DNA of 50,258 nt from Planctomycetota bacterium. Lineage in GTDB: Bacteria; Planctomycetota; B15-G4; SIAN01. How positions within the stretch are numbered: the first letter of the stretch is position 1; the number at the start of each line of letters is the position of its first letter. Shown piece after piece: positions 7,413-15,963 of the stretch. The notes beneath the pieces are model-generated. The model saw nothing but the letters and a program-made list of their open reading frames with translations. It did not search any database and had not been told where the DNA came from. The stretch lies in NCBI GenBank assembly GCA_009691715.1, contig SIAN01000030.1, positions 1-50,258 on the forward strand, given 5' to 3'. The position numbers and the translations under genes were made by a program.

Positions 7413-9620
7413 ATGTTCCTGCTACGCAAGATCGCCAAGGTGCTCCGCGGTGCCGCGACGCCGTTCCAGATCACGCTCGCCTGTCTGCTCGGCTCGCTGC
7501 TCGGCTTCGTGCCGAGTTTCACGCGCGCGCCGGCGCTGGTGCTCGGGCTGATCGCGCTGCTGGTCGTCTTCAATGCCAACCTCGCGGTCGCCGGTCTCAT
7601 CGGCCTGGCGGCGAAGCTCGCGTCATTCGCGCTGGCGGGGGTTTCGTTCGCGGCTGGCCGCTGGTTGCTGGATGGGCCGCCAAGCGCATTCTTCCGCGAC
7701 CTGATCAACGCGCCGGTCTTCGCTTACTGCGGACTCGAGTGGTACGTCTGCAGCGGCGGGCTGCTGGTCGGACTGCTGTTCGGGATCGTCGCGTCGTTCC
7801 TTGTGAACTGGCCGGTCTCGAAGTTCCGTGTCGCGATGCTGCGCGTCGAGGAGAAGTCGGGCTTCTATCAGCGCCACAAATCGAAGAAGAGCGTCCGCTT
7901 CGGCTTCTGGCTGGTGTTCGGGCCGCGCCACCAATGGGGCAGTTACCAGAAGCTGATGGGCAAGCGGTTCGGCAATCCGATCCGCATCGCCGGCGTGATC
8001 GTCGCGGCGCTGCTGGTCGGTGGCGCGTGGTGGGGAATCGGCAAGCTCGCCGCGCCGCAACTCCAGTCGGCGATGCGCGGCGGGCTCGAAACGATGAACG
8101 GCGCGACCGTCGAACTCGGCGCGCTCGAACTCGACCTCGGCAACAACCGCATCGCTCTGCGGGACCTGGCGCTGTGCGATTCCGAGGCGCTCGACACCGA
8201 TCTCTTCCGCGCCGCGCGACTCGAAGGCGATCTCTCCGGCCGCGATCTGCTGGCGCGACGGCTCAAGATCGACCGGCTGGTCATCAGCGAAGCGCGGCAC
8301 GGCGCGCGCCGGGCGACGCCGGGCGAGCGGATCGGCGCGGAGCTGCCGCCCTCCCTGCCGCCCGGCACCGTCGATCCCGACGCGAAGACGATCGACGAGT
8401 GGATCGCCGAGGCAGAACTGTGGAAAGAGCGGCTGCAGCAGGCGAAGGAGTGGCTCGACAAGCTGAAGAGCACGACGGGCGCCGGCGCTGAAGACGAAGA
8501 GACGTTGCGCGAGCGTCTTGAACGCGAGGCGCGTGAGAAGGGCTACGGCGAAGTCGCCGCGACCCACCTGATCGGCGGCTCGCCGCTGGTGCAGATCGGC
8601 GAGATCATCGTCGACGGCATCGAGAGCGAGACGCTCGGCAGCGCGATCGACCTCCGGATCGAGAACTTCTCCAGCAACCCAGCGCTGATCGACGGCGCGG
8701 CGCGAATCACGATCAAGACCCGCGACGGCCGTTACGGCTTCGACGTCGGCCTCGGCGCCGAGTCGCGCGCGCGCGGCCAGAGTTCGATCGACGTCGCCAT
8801 CGCCGGACTGCCGACCGCGCTCTTCACCCAGTCGATCGAGGCGCGCACCGGCGTGAAGACGCTCGAAGGCGGCACACTCGACGCCGGCTTCAAGCTGGCA
8901 TGGGGCGCGGGCGGCGTCGCGGCGTTCGACACTCCGTTCGCCGTGAAGGTGAAGAACTCGACGCTCCACCTCGGCCAGTTCGGCGCGACCGCGGTCAAGG
9001 AACTGGCGATTCCGCTGGTCGTACGCGGTCCGCTGGACAATCCGCGCGTCAAAGTCGAACTCGATCAGTTGGCGGATTCGCTGCTGAAGGGCGGCTTCGC
9101 GCAGCTTGGCCAGCAACTGAAGGACGAAGCGACGAAGCGCGCCGACGCGCTGAAGGGCGCCGTGGCGGGCGAAGCGGCGAAGCTCGAGGCGGCGGCGGCG
9201 GATGCCGCGAGCAAGGCGGCGGACGCGGCGACCGACGCGGTGAAGTCGGGAGCGGAACGTGCGCTGACAGGCGCACTCGAAGGCGCCGGCAAGGACGCGC
9301 TGAAAGACGGGTTGAAGGGCGCTGGCAAGGAGTCCCTTGACGGGTGGAAAGGGGATGCCAAGGGCTCGGGCAAGAACCTCGGCGACGAGACGAAGAAGTC
9401 GCTCGAAGGGCTCGGCGGACTCAACCCGTTCGGCAAGAAGCCGGACGATTCGGACAAGGACCGCGCGAAAACTGACAAATCGAAGCAAGACAAATCGAAG
9501 CAAGACAAATCGAAGCAAGACAAATCGAAGCAAGACAAGACGAAGCGAGACAACACCAAGGACACGAAACAGCCAGACGGCGAAGCGCCGAAGGACGGCG
9601 CGGGCGGCGGCGGCCGCTGA
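7413..9620 (+). CDS. TIGR03546/TIGR03545-like fused membrane and AsmA-like protein
   Basis: 735 residues from an ATG at 7413 (MFLLRKIAKVLRG). The first ~165 residues carry several hydrophobic helices and match the TIGR03546 pattern (TPFQITLACLLGSLLGFVP). A further helix near residues 190-210 is followed by a long soluble region (VELGALELDLGNNRIALRDL, LIGGSPLVQIGEIIVDGI, SLADSLLKGG-type tail) resembling TIGR03545 and AsmA-like proteins. In other bacteria these are usually two adjacent genes, so this appears to be a fusion. The C-terminus is low-complexity: Ala/Lys-rich helices, then KSKQD repeats. A role in envelope assembly or lipid handling is possible by analogy with AsmA but unproven. The M28 peptidase gene follows 31 nt downstream. 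Confidence 0.75.
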   Translation: MFLLRKIAKVLRGAATPFQITLACLLGSLLGFVPSFTRAPALVLGLIALLVVFNANLAVAGLIGLAAKLASFALAGVSFAAGRWLLDGPPSAFFRDLINAPVFAYCGLEWYVCSGGLLVGLLFGIVASFLVNWPVSKFRVAMLRVEEKSGFYQRHKSKKSVRFGFWLVFGPRHQWGSYQKLMGKRFGNPIRIAGVIVAALLVGGAWWGIGKLAAPQLQSAMRGGLETMNGATVELGALELDLGNNRIALRDLALCDSEALDTDLFRAARLEGDLSGRDLLARRLKIDRLVISEARHGARRATPGERIGAELPPSLPPGTVDPDAKTIDEWIAEAELWKERLQQAKEWLDKLKSTTGAGAEDEETLRERLEREAREKGYGEVAATHLIGGSPLVQIGEIIVDGIESETLGSAIDLRIENFSSNPALIDGAARITIKTRDGRYGFDVGLGAESRARGQSSIDVAIAGLPTALFTQSIEARTGVKTLEGGTLDAGFKLAWGAGGVAAFDTPFAVKVKNSTLHLGQFGATAVKELAIPLVVRGPLDNPRVKVELDQLADSLLKGGFAQLGQQLKDEATKRADALKGAVAGEAAKLEAAAADAASKAADAATDAVKSGAERALTGALEGAGKDALKDGLKGAGKESLDGWKGDAKGSGKNLGDETKKSLEGLGGLNPFGKKPDDSDKDRAKTDKSKQDKSKQDKSKQDKSKQDKTKRDNTKDTKQPDGEAPKDGAGGGGR
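9477..9551 (+). repeat. 15-bp tandem repeat (KSKQD units)
   Basis: Four perfect copies of AAATCGAAGCAAGAC (9477-9536) and a fifth degenerate copy (to 9551), encoding a Lys/Gln/Asp-rich tail. Locally AT-richer than the surroundings. Confidence 0.95.
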
Positions 9621-9651
9621 CGGTGACCACAGGACCCGGGAGCATCCTCGA

Positions 9652-11166
9652 ATGACGTGGCGATCGATGGCCCTGTGCGCGGCGCTGCTTCCGGCGGTGA
9701 TGGCGTTTTCGGCTACGGCAGTTTCGACGACCGCGGCCGATGCCGCCGCTCAGCCGATCTCCGCCCTGGGGCAGCGGAACAGCCTCGATGCCGCGCTGTC
9801 TGCAATCCGACCGGAACTGATCCGCGCCGATCTCGAGTACCTCGCCTGCGATGACATGGCCGGTCGTGACACGCCAAGCACCGAGCAGCGCCTTGCCGCC
9901 CGCTTCCTGCGCAACCGACTGCAGCGTCTTGGCCTGCAACCGGGCGCCAAAGACGGCTGGTTCCAGACCTATCCGGTCACCTGGCGCAAGGTGAAGGAGC
10001 CGGAGACGCGCGCGTGGTTCGAGCACGGCGATCGAAAGGTCGAGCTCACATTCTTCCGCGACTGGTTCCTCGGCCGAGGCGATCTGGTGGAGGGCGACCT
10101 CGCGGGCGGCGTGATCTTCGTCGGCAAGGGCACGAAGGAGGAGATCGCGCAAACGCTCGCGTTGCGTGGAAAGGTGGCGCTCGCCATCGATCGCGGCGAC
10201 GGCGGCGACTTCGTCGAATCGACCGCCGCGGCGCTGAAGGAGACGGGAGCGGTCGCGCTGCTGCTGATGCGACCGGAAGGCGGAGCCGCAGCGCCGTACG
10301 AACAGGACCCGCCGGCCAGTCTCCAGTCGTTGCGCCGCGGCTCGGCGTCGTGGCCACGCGGAGAGCCGTCGACCCGCCTTCCACGCGCCTACTTGTCGCA
10401 GAGCGGAGCGCGTGCGTTGCTCGAACTCGCTGGCGGCGAAGAACCACGCGTGGGCCAGGAGCTCGGACCGACGTTCCATGAGGTCGTCGCGGTCCACGGC
10501 GGTGGCAAGGCGCTGTGCGAAAACGTCTGCGGCTTCTGGCCCGGCGCCAATCCGGAGCGTTCGCGCGAAGTGATCGTCGTCTCGGCGCACTACGACCACA
10601 TCGGGATCGAAGCGGACGGTCGGGTCTACAACGGCGCCGACGACAACGGCTCCGGGACGGTCGGACTGCTGGCGCTGGCGGAAGCGCTCTCGGAGCTCGG
10701 CCCGCTCGAGCGGTCGGTGCTGCTGATCTGGGTTTCGGGCGAGGAGAAAGGGCTCTGGGGTTCGCAGGCGTGGAGCGACGCGCCATGGCTCCCAGATGGC
10801 GCACACGCCGTCGCCAACATCAACATCGACATGATCGGTCGCAACGCGCCGCAATCGCTGCTGGTCACGCCAACCTCCCGCCATCCGGCCTACAACGGAC
10901 TGACCAAGATCGCCGAACGGCTGGCGTCGAGCGAGGGTTTCGCCAAGCTCGAGAGCGCCGACGACTACTACACGCGCTCCGACCACGCCAACTTCGCGCG
11001 CCTCAAAATCCCGGTCGCATTCCTGTTCGCGAACGTCCACGCCGACTACCACCAGCTCACCGACGACGTCGAGAAGATCGACTTCGACAAGATCTCCCGC
11101 GTGACCCGCCTCGTCCTGCGCATGCTCGACGAGCTGCAGGGCGAAGAGCTGCTGCCGACTCACTGA
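9652..11166 (+). CDS. secreted M28-family zinc aminopeptidase with PA-like insert
   Basis: 504 residues from an ATG at 9652, with a signal peptide (MTWRSMALCAALLPAVMAFSATA). The C-terminal half is an M28 peptidase with its metal ligands and catalytic Glu: H313 (SAHYDH), D330 (NGADDNGSG), E364/E365 (SGEEKG), D393 (NIDMIG) and H467 (DYHQLTD). Between the N-terminal part and the catalytic core lies a protease-associated-like segment (GGVIFVGKGTKEEIAQ, ALRGKVALAIDRG). These enzymes are exported exo-peptidases with two Zn ions; all ligands are intact. It follows the TIGR03546-like gene closely, so the two may be co-transcribed. Confidence 0.9.
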   Translation: MTWRSMALCAALLPAVMAFSATAVSTTAADAAAQPISALGQRNSLDAALSAIRPELIRADLEYLACDDMAGRDTPSTEQRLAARFLRNRLQRLGLQPGAKDGWFQTYPVTWRKVKEPETRAWFEHGDRKVELTFFRDWFLGRGDLVEGDLAGGVIFVGKGTKEEIAQTLALRGKVALAIDRGDGGDFVESTAAALKETGAVALLLMRPEGGAAAPYEQDPPASLQSLRRGSASWPRGEPSTRLPRAYLSQSGARALLELAGGEEPRVGQELGPTFHEVVAVHGGGKALCENVCGFWPGANPERSREVIVVSAHYDHIGIEADGRVYNGADDNGSGTVGLLALAEALSELGPLERSVLLIWVSGEEKGLWGSQAWSDAPWLPDGAHAVANINIDMIGRNAPQSLLVTPTSRHPAYNGLTKIAERLASSEGFAKLESADDYYTRSDHANFARLKIPVAFLFANVHADYHQLTDDVEKIDFDKISRVTRLVLRMLDELQGEELLPTH

Positions 11167-11213
11167 CGGAGCGGTCGAAGATGGGGCGAACCCAAGATGG
11201 CGGCGAACCCAAA

Positions 11214-11786
<573 letters not shown>

Positions 11787-11840
11787 GCCGTCTCCTGCGC
11801 TGAGCAGCCTCGTGCGTCGTCGAGAGTGCTGAGCCGCGTC

Positions 11841-11868
11841 GTGACAGCGCACCAGCGCGCGCTAGGTT
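11841..11868 (+). promoter_or_regulatory. candidate sigma-70-type promoter of the methionine operon
   Basis: GTGACA (11841-11846), a 16-nt spacer and TAGGTT (11863-11868) would start transcription near 11875, just before the first riboswitch helix at 11882. The -35 matches TTGACA at five of six bases; the -10 resembles the TAGGNT form seen in some high-GC bacteria. Placement supports it, but no start site is measured. Confidence 0.5.
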
Positions 11869-11877
11869 CCCGCGCCT

Positions 11878-12022
11878 CTGACTCATCACGACCGGCTGAG
11901 GGATTGGGCCCGACGAAGCCGGGGCAACCACCGTGAACGTCGATCCGCACCCGCGGATCTTCAGGAACGGAGCGGTGCCAACTCCCACGGAACGCCGCAA
12001 GGCAGTCCGGAAGATGAGGCCG
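11878..12022 (+). promoter_or_regulatory. SAM-I (S-box) riboswitch
   Basis: The conserved S-box landmarks appear in order: CTCATC (11882-11887) closing with GATGAG (12013-12018) as P1; GAGGGA (11898-11903); GGGCCCGACGAAGCC (11906-11920); GGCAACC (11923-11929); a perfect hairpin GATCCGC-ACCC-GCGGATC (11942-11959); and GGTGCCAACTCC (11974-11985). SAM-I aptamers bind S-adenosylmethionine and turn off methionine genes. Here the aptamer sits directly upstream of hom-metX-metB, the expected target. The assignment rests on consensus matching by eye. Confidence 0.88.
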
Positions 12023-12028
12023 GCATGC

Positions 12029-12094
12029 GATCACGCGTCGTGCGTGGTCGGGCGCGGACTCGTCCCGGTCCGCCAGCGGCTCCAACTTGGAGCC
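12029..12094 (+). promoter_or_regulatory. expression platform: hairpins with Shine-Dalgarno sequestration
   Basis: Three hairpins lie between aptamer and start codon: 12029-12049 (8-bp stem, one GU), 12054-12073 (GCGGAC/GTCCGC) and 12078-12094 (GGCTCCA-ACT-TGGAGCC, 7 perfect pairs). The last contains GGAG (12089-12092), the only good ribosome binding site of the ATG at 12099. No U-run follows any hairpin, so control is probably translational rather than by termination. Confidence 0.6.
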
Positions 12095-12098
12095 TTCC

Positions 12099-13094
12099 AT
12101 GCCTGCCGAGCTTCTTGCCGTCCCACTGTCTGCTGCCCCATCCTGCGATGCCGCGGTCTCTTCCGGCCCGTCCCCCACTGCGCATCTGCTTGGTCTGGGC
12201 AAGGTCGGGCGAGCGTTGCTCGCGCTCTTTGCCGAGACGCCGGTCCGCTGGATCGCCGCCAGCGACCGCAGCGCGACGCTCTACGGCGCCGACGGGCTTG
12301 ATGCACTCGCGATCGTCGCGCACAAGTCGGCCGGTCGATCGCTCGCCGACGATCCCGCCGCCGTCGCGCTGCCGCTCGCACTCGCTCTTTCTGTCGCCGA
12401 CGCTGACATCGTCGTCGACGCGACCGACTCCGATCTCGCGCCGGCCGCGCGCTCCGCGACGCTCGCGCGCACCCGTCAGCTCCTGCACGCGGGCAAGACG
12501 CTGGTGCTCGCGGCGAAGACGCCGCTCCTGCTCGAGCAGAACGAGTTGCGCGCCCATCGCCGGCAACTGCGCGTCGCCGCGGTCTTCGGCGGCACCGGCA
12601 GCGCCTGGCTGCGCGATCTGTGCGAATGGCCGCCCGGAACGCGCGCGCTCGCCTGCGTCCCGAATGCGACCACGACCGAGGTGATCGCGGCGCTCGAACG
12701 CGGCGGGACGATCGAAGCGGGCCGCGACGCCGCGCTCAAGCTCGCGCTGGTCGCGCGACTCGCGTTCGCGGCACCCCTCGAACCGGAGGCGATCGAGCGA
12801 CCGAGCCTCGCCGCGCTCGACCCCGAGCAGTTGGCATGGCGCCGGCAGCGCGGCACGACCACGCGGCTGGTCGGCCGCCTCGATCTTTCGGGCACGCCCT
12901 CGCTCGCGTACGAAGCGCTGCCGATCGGCCATCCGCTGGCGCTTCCACGCCGGCGCGTCGGCTACCTCTTCACCGCCACCGATGGCAAGGCGCGCCTCCA
13001 TCTCGGCGACGGCGTCGGCGCCGTCGGCACCGCGCGCGCCCTCTTTATTGATTTGCGCGCGATCGCGGACGCGAAGCCGGAGGTCGTGCGATGA
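12099..13094 (+). CDS. hom: homoserine dehydrogenase, divergent and short
   Basis: 331 residues from an ATG at 12099, preceded by GGAG inside the regulatory hairpin; a TTG 12 nt upstream is less likely. The N-terminal Rossmann fold shows GLGKVGRALL, then ADIVVDATDSD and KTLVLAAKTPLL, as in homoserine dehydrogenases. The substrate region is reduced: NATTT replaces the usual NGTTN, and the loop before the conserved D-x3-K pair (GRDAALKLALVARLAF) is shorter than normal. There is no ACT domain. The enzyme reduces aspartate semialdehyde to homoserine for methionine and threonine synthesis. Its place behind a SAM riboswitch and 4-nt ATGA overlap with metX supports the call. Confidence 0.72.
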   Translation: MPAELLAVPLSAAPSCDAAVSSGPSPTAHLLGLGKVGRALLALFAETPVRWIAASDRSATLYGADGLDALAIVAHKSAGRSLADDPAAVALPLALALSVADADIVVDATDSDLAPAARSATLARTRQLLHAGKTLVLAAKTPLLLEQNELRAHRRQLRVAAVFGGTGSAWLRDLCEWPPGTRALACVPNATTTEVIAALERGGTIEAGRDAALKLALVARLAFAAPLEPEAIERPSLAALDPEQLAWRRQRGTTTRLVGRLDLSGTPSLAYEALPIGHPLALPRRRVGYLFTATDGKARLHLGDGVGAVGTARALFIDLRAIADAKPEVVR

Positions 13095-14107
13095 GCACCA
13101 CCATCGAGCTCACCCGCGGCGCTCGCCTGTTCGCGCGCTCCGAGCCCTTCGCTCTTGCGCGCGGTGGCGAGCTGCCGGAACTTGCCCTTCCCTATGAGCT
13201 CGTCGGACCGGCTGGCGCCCCGGTCGTGCTGGTGCAGGGCGGCATCTCGGCCGATGCGCACGTCGCGCCGTCTGCGCAAGATCCACGGCCCGGCTGGTGG
13301 AACGCGATCGTCGGCGCCAACCGGCCGATCGACACCACACACTTCCGCGTCCTCTCGCTCGAGTTCCTCGGCAAGCGCGAGGAGGCCGTGGTGTCGAGCG
13401 ACGATCAGGCGCTTGCCACCGTGCTGCTCCTCGACGAACTTCGGATCGGACGGCTGCACGCCGCGATCGGCGCCTCCTACGGCGGCATGGTCGCGTTGCA
13501 GCTCGGCGCGCGCTTTCCCGAGCGCGTCGAGCGCATCGTCGCGATCAGCGCTCCCGACCGGGCGCTGCCGTTCGCGACCGCGCTGCGTGCGCTGCAGCGC
13601 CGCATCCTCGCGCTTGGCCGCACGACTGGCGCGCCACGCGAGGCGACCGCGATCGCACGCGCGCTCGGCTTGGTCTCCTATCGCTCGCCTGCCGAGCTCG
13701 ACGCGCGCTTCACGGGCGCGCCGAGCCGAAGCGATCACGCCACCGAAGACCCGTTCGCCCCGCCGTTCAGTTTCCCGGTCGAATCGTGGTTGATCGGCAA
13801 GGGACGCGCGTTCGCGGCCCGCTTCGACAGCGCCGCGCTGGCGCGCCTGTCGCTCGCCATCGACCTGCACGCCGTCGACGTGACGACGATCCGCGCGCGC
13901 ACCACGTTGGTCGGCGCCGACCCCGATCTGCTGGTGCCACCCGACCAGCTCGAGTCCCTCGCCGCGCGCTGCGGCGGGAAGGCGCGCTTCGTGAGGCTTC
14001 GCTCGCGCTACGGCCACGACGCGTTTCTGAAAGAGGAGACGGCCATCGGCTCGCTGCTGGCAGAAGCACTGCTCGAACCGGTCGCCGCTCTCAAGGCCGT
14101 GCGATGA
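13091..14107 (+). CDS. metX: homoserine O-acyltransferase (MetX family)
   Basis: 338 residues; its ATG overlaps the hom stop (ATGA, 13091-13094). It is an alpha/beta-hydrolase with nucleophile S129 (IGASYGGMVALQLG), a late acidic residue in VGADPDLLVPPDQ (D277/D279) and catalytic H309 (SRYGHDAFLKE), the standard MetX set. It activates homoserine with an acetyl or succinyl group in the methionine pathway; the acyl donor cannot be told from the sequence. It is slightly shorter than the usual ~370 residues. It lies between hom and the trans-sulfuration gene in a coupled operon under the SAM riboswitch. Confidence 0.85.
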   Translation: MSTTIELTRGARLFARSEPFALARGGELPELALPYELVGPAGAPVVLVQGGISADAHVAPSAQDPRPGWWNAIVGANRPIDTTHFRVLSLEFLGKREEAVVSSDDQALATVLLLDELRIGRLHAAIGASYGGMVALQLGARFPERVERIVAISAPDRALPFATALRALQRRILALGRTTGAPREATAIARALGLVSYRSPAELDARFTGAPSRSDHATEDPFAPPFSFPVESWLIGKGRAFAARFDSAALARLSLAIDLHAVDVTTIRARTTLVGADPDLLVPPDQLESLAARCGGKARFVRLRSRYGHDAFLKEETAIGSLLAEALLEPVAALKAVR

Positions 14108-15126
14108 GCCGCTCGCAAGCCACGGTCGCGGTGCGTCACGGCCTGGCGACCGATTCGCAGTTCGGCGCGGTCGTGCCGCCGCTCGTGCTGTCGACCAACT
14201 TCACCTTCGACGGCCTCGGCGGGCGGCGCCGATACGACTACACGCGCAGCGGCAACCCGACCCGCGACCTGCTGGCGGAGGCGCTCGCCGAACTCGAGGG
14301 CGGCGTCGCGGCGGTTGTGACCGCCACCGGCATGGCTGCGGTCACGCTGGTGCTCCATCTGGTGCCGCGCGGCGGGCTCGTGGTCGCGCCGCACGATGGC
14401 TACGGCGGAACGTGGCGTCTCTTGCAGGCGTTGGCGAAGAAAGGGCTGTTCGAGCTCGTTCTCGCCGACCTCACGGATCCGGCAGCGCGCGGCGGCGCGG
14501 TCGTCGCGGCCGACCGCGCCCTGGCCGACGAACTCGCGTGGTGGGCCAACTGCCTCGGCCTCACCGGCGCGCCGTTCGACAGCTACCTCACGCTTCGCGG
14601 CGTGCGCACGCTGGCGGCGCGGCTGCGCCTGCACGAAGAGAACGCCGCGCGCGTCGCGTCGCTCCTCGCCGGAAGCGAGGTCGTGGAGCGCCTCCACTGG
14701 CCCGGGCTCGCGACGCATCCGACCCACGCGCTCGCGCGCAAGCAGCAACGCGGCTTTGGCGCGATGCTCTCCTTCGAGCTCCCCGCGCTGCCGGGCGCCG
14801 CCGAGGCATTCGTCGACGGGCTGCGCTGCTTCACGCTGGCCGAGTCGTTGGGCGGTGTGGAGAGCCTGATCGCCCATCCGGCGACCATGACGCACGCCGC
14901 GATGACGCCCGAGGCGCGCGCGGCGGCCGGGATCTCCGACCAACTGCTGCGCCTCTCGATCGGGATCGATGGCGCCGAGGACCTCGAGGCCGACCTGCGC
15001 GCCGCGCTCGACCGAGTGGCGCGACTCAAACCTTCGGCGGATTCGGAGGCTTCGGAAGATCCGGCGGCTCCGTCAGCAAGCAGCGCGGCCAGCTGTCGGG
15101 CAGCGTGTTCAGCGGCTCCCCGATGA
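14104..15126 (+). CDS. metB: Cys/Met-metabolism PLP enzyme (cystathionine gamma-synthase-like) with catalytic core deleted
   Basis: 340 residues, ATGA overlap with metX (14104-14107). The N-terminus (SQFGAVVPPLVLSTNFTF, YDYTRSGNPTRDLL, ATGMAAVTLVL, HDGYGGTWRLL) and the C-terminus (LADELAWWANCLGLTGAPFDSYLTLRGVRTL, RLSIGIDGAEDLEADL) match MetB/CGS well. Between VLADLTDPAA and GGAVVAAD (near position 14490, residue ~130) about 75 family residues are missing, including the ESPSNP, VVDNTF and STTKY blocks; the last carries the lysine that binds PLP. The frame is kept. The product cannot be a normal PLP enzyme. A ~30-residue Ser/Ala-rich extension overlaps the convergent sigma-factor gene. Confidence 0.8.
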   Translation: MSRSQATVAVRHGLATDSQFGAVVPPLVLSTNFTFDGLGGRRRYDYTRSGNPTRDLLAEALAELEGGVAAVVTATGMAAVTLVLHLVPRGGLVVAPHDGYGGTWRLLQALAKKGLFELVLADLTDPAARGGAVVAADRALADELAWWANCLGLTGAPFDSYLTLRGVRTLAARLRLHEENAARVASLLAGSEVVERLHWPGLATHPTHALARKQQRGFGAMLSFELPALPGAAEAFVDGLRCFTLAESLGGVESLIAHPATMTHAAMTPEARAAAGISDQLLRLSIGIDGAEDLEADLRAALDRVARLKPSADSEASEDPAAPSASSAASCRAACSAAPR

Positions 15127-15931
15127 GGCGCGAGACCTGGCGCAACGCATCCAGGAACGCGGCGAAACGCTCGATGCGCGAGTGGGCGAGCACCCGCGAG
15201 TCGATGCCGGAATCGGTGCCGAGCGCCGGCCTTGTCTGCGCTTCGAGCAGTTCGAACTCCTCCGGCGCGAGCTTCGCCAACGCCGTGCGCACTCGCGCCA
15301 TCAAGCCGGCGAACTCCTGGGTCGCGCGCAGATGGCGCATGCGCAGCGATGCCTCCTCGCAACCGAAGCGCGTCGCGAGCTCGCCGAACGGCACGTGGTA
15401 CCACCAGCGCAGCGCGATCAGGTCGCGCTTGTCGCTGGCGACGAACCAGAACGTGACGCGGGCGAGGGCGACATCGTGCCGCCGCTCCGCGGCGCCGCCC
15501 GGCGACGGGTTCGCGTCGCGGACGCCGTCGAATCCGACGTTCGAGTCGGTCGGCAGCGGGACATCGGCGCCGGCATCGCGCATCTCCGCGCCGAAGTGGT
15601 GGCGGTGCTGATCGGCGATCACGTGCTTCATCATCGTCCGCAACAGTGCACGCAGCCGCTCGAGCGCCCCGTCTTCGGCCTTCGGCTTGTAGCTGAGCAG
15701 CCGAATCCCGACCTCCTGCGCGACGTCCTCGGGATCGACCTTGCGGCGCAACTGCGCTCCGAGCGAGTGCTCGATCAGCTCGGCGAGCCATGGCTGATGG
15801 AGCTTGAACAGCGAGACGAAGGCCTCCGACTCACCGGCGCGCCATCGATGGAACAGGACGCGCGTGCGTGTCGACGGGTCGCCATCCATCGGCTTGCCGT
15901 CTTCCGGACTCGTCTCGGCATCGTGCGCCAT
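15026..15931 (-). CDS. ECF-type RNA polymerase sigma factor
   Basis: 301 residues from an ATG at 15931 (MAHDAETSPEDGK); a longer upstream reading is basic low-complexity. Region 2 is seen in FVSLFKLHQPWLAELIEHSL through DPEDVAQEVGIRLL and LRALLRTMMKHVIADQHR. Region 4 is in KRDLIALRWWYHVPFGELATRFGCEEASLRMRHLRATQEF. It resembles the planctomycete sigma-70 ECF proteins that direct alternative promoters. About 70 extra C-terminal residues end in a Pro-rich tail (LPKPPNPPKV). Its 3' end overlaps the 3' end of the convergent metB by 101 nt. No anti-sigma gene is adjacent. Confidence 0.8.
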   Translation of the reverse strand: MAHDAETSPEDGKPMDGDPSTRTRVLFHRWRAGESEAFVSLFKLHQPWLAELIEHSLGAQLRRKVDPEDVAQEVGIRLLSYKPKAEDGALERLRALLRTMMKHVIADQHRHHFGAEMRDAGADVPLPTDSNVGFDGVRDANPSPGGAAERRHDVALARVTFWFVASDKRDLIALRWWYHVPFGELATRFGCEEASLRMRHLRATQEFAGLMARVRTALAKLAPEEFELLEAQTRPALGTDSGIDSRVLAHSRIERFAAFLDALRQVSRLIGEPLNTLPDSWPRCLLTEPPDLPKPPNPPKV

Positions 15932-15963
15932 GGGCACCAAGGAAGCGGCAAAGCGCCGTGCCG

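Noticed and set aside
7623..9533. Long open frames antisense to the TIGR03546-like gene, and similar long antisense frames elsewhere
   Set aside because: High GC gives few stops in such frames; they are Arg-rich, lack domains and mirror a clearly coding opposite strand.
9477..9551. Possible regulatory or replication iterons
   Set aside because: The repeats are 15 bp, in frame, and code a lysine-rich protein tail; no origin features nearby.
12054..12073. Rho-independent terminator as the riboswitch platform
   Set aside because: The GCGGAC/GTCCGC stem has no U-run after it; the Shine-Dalgarno hairpin is a better explanation.
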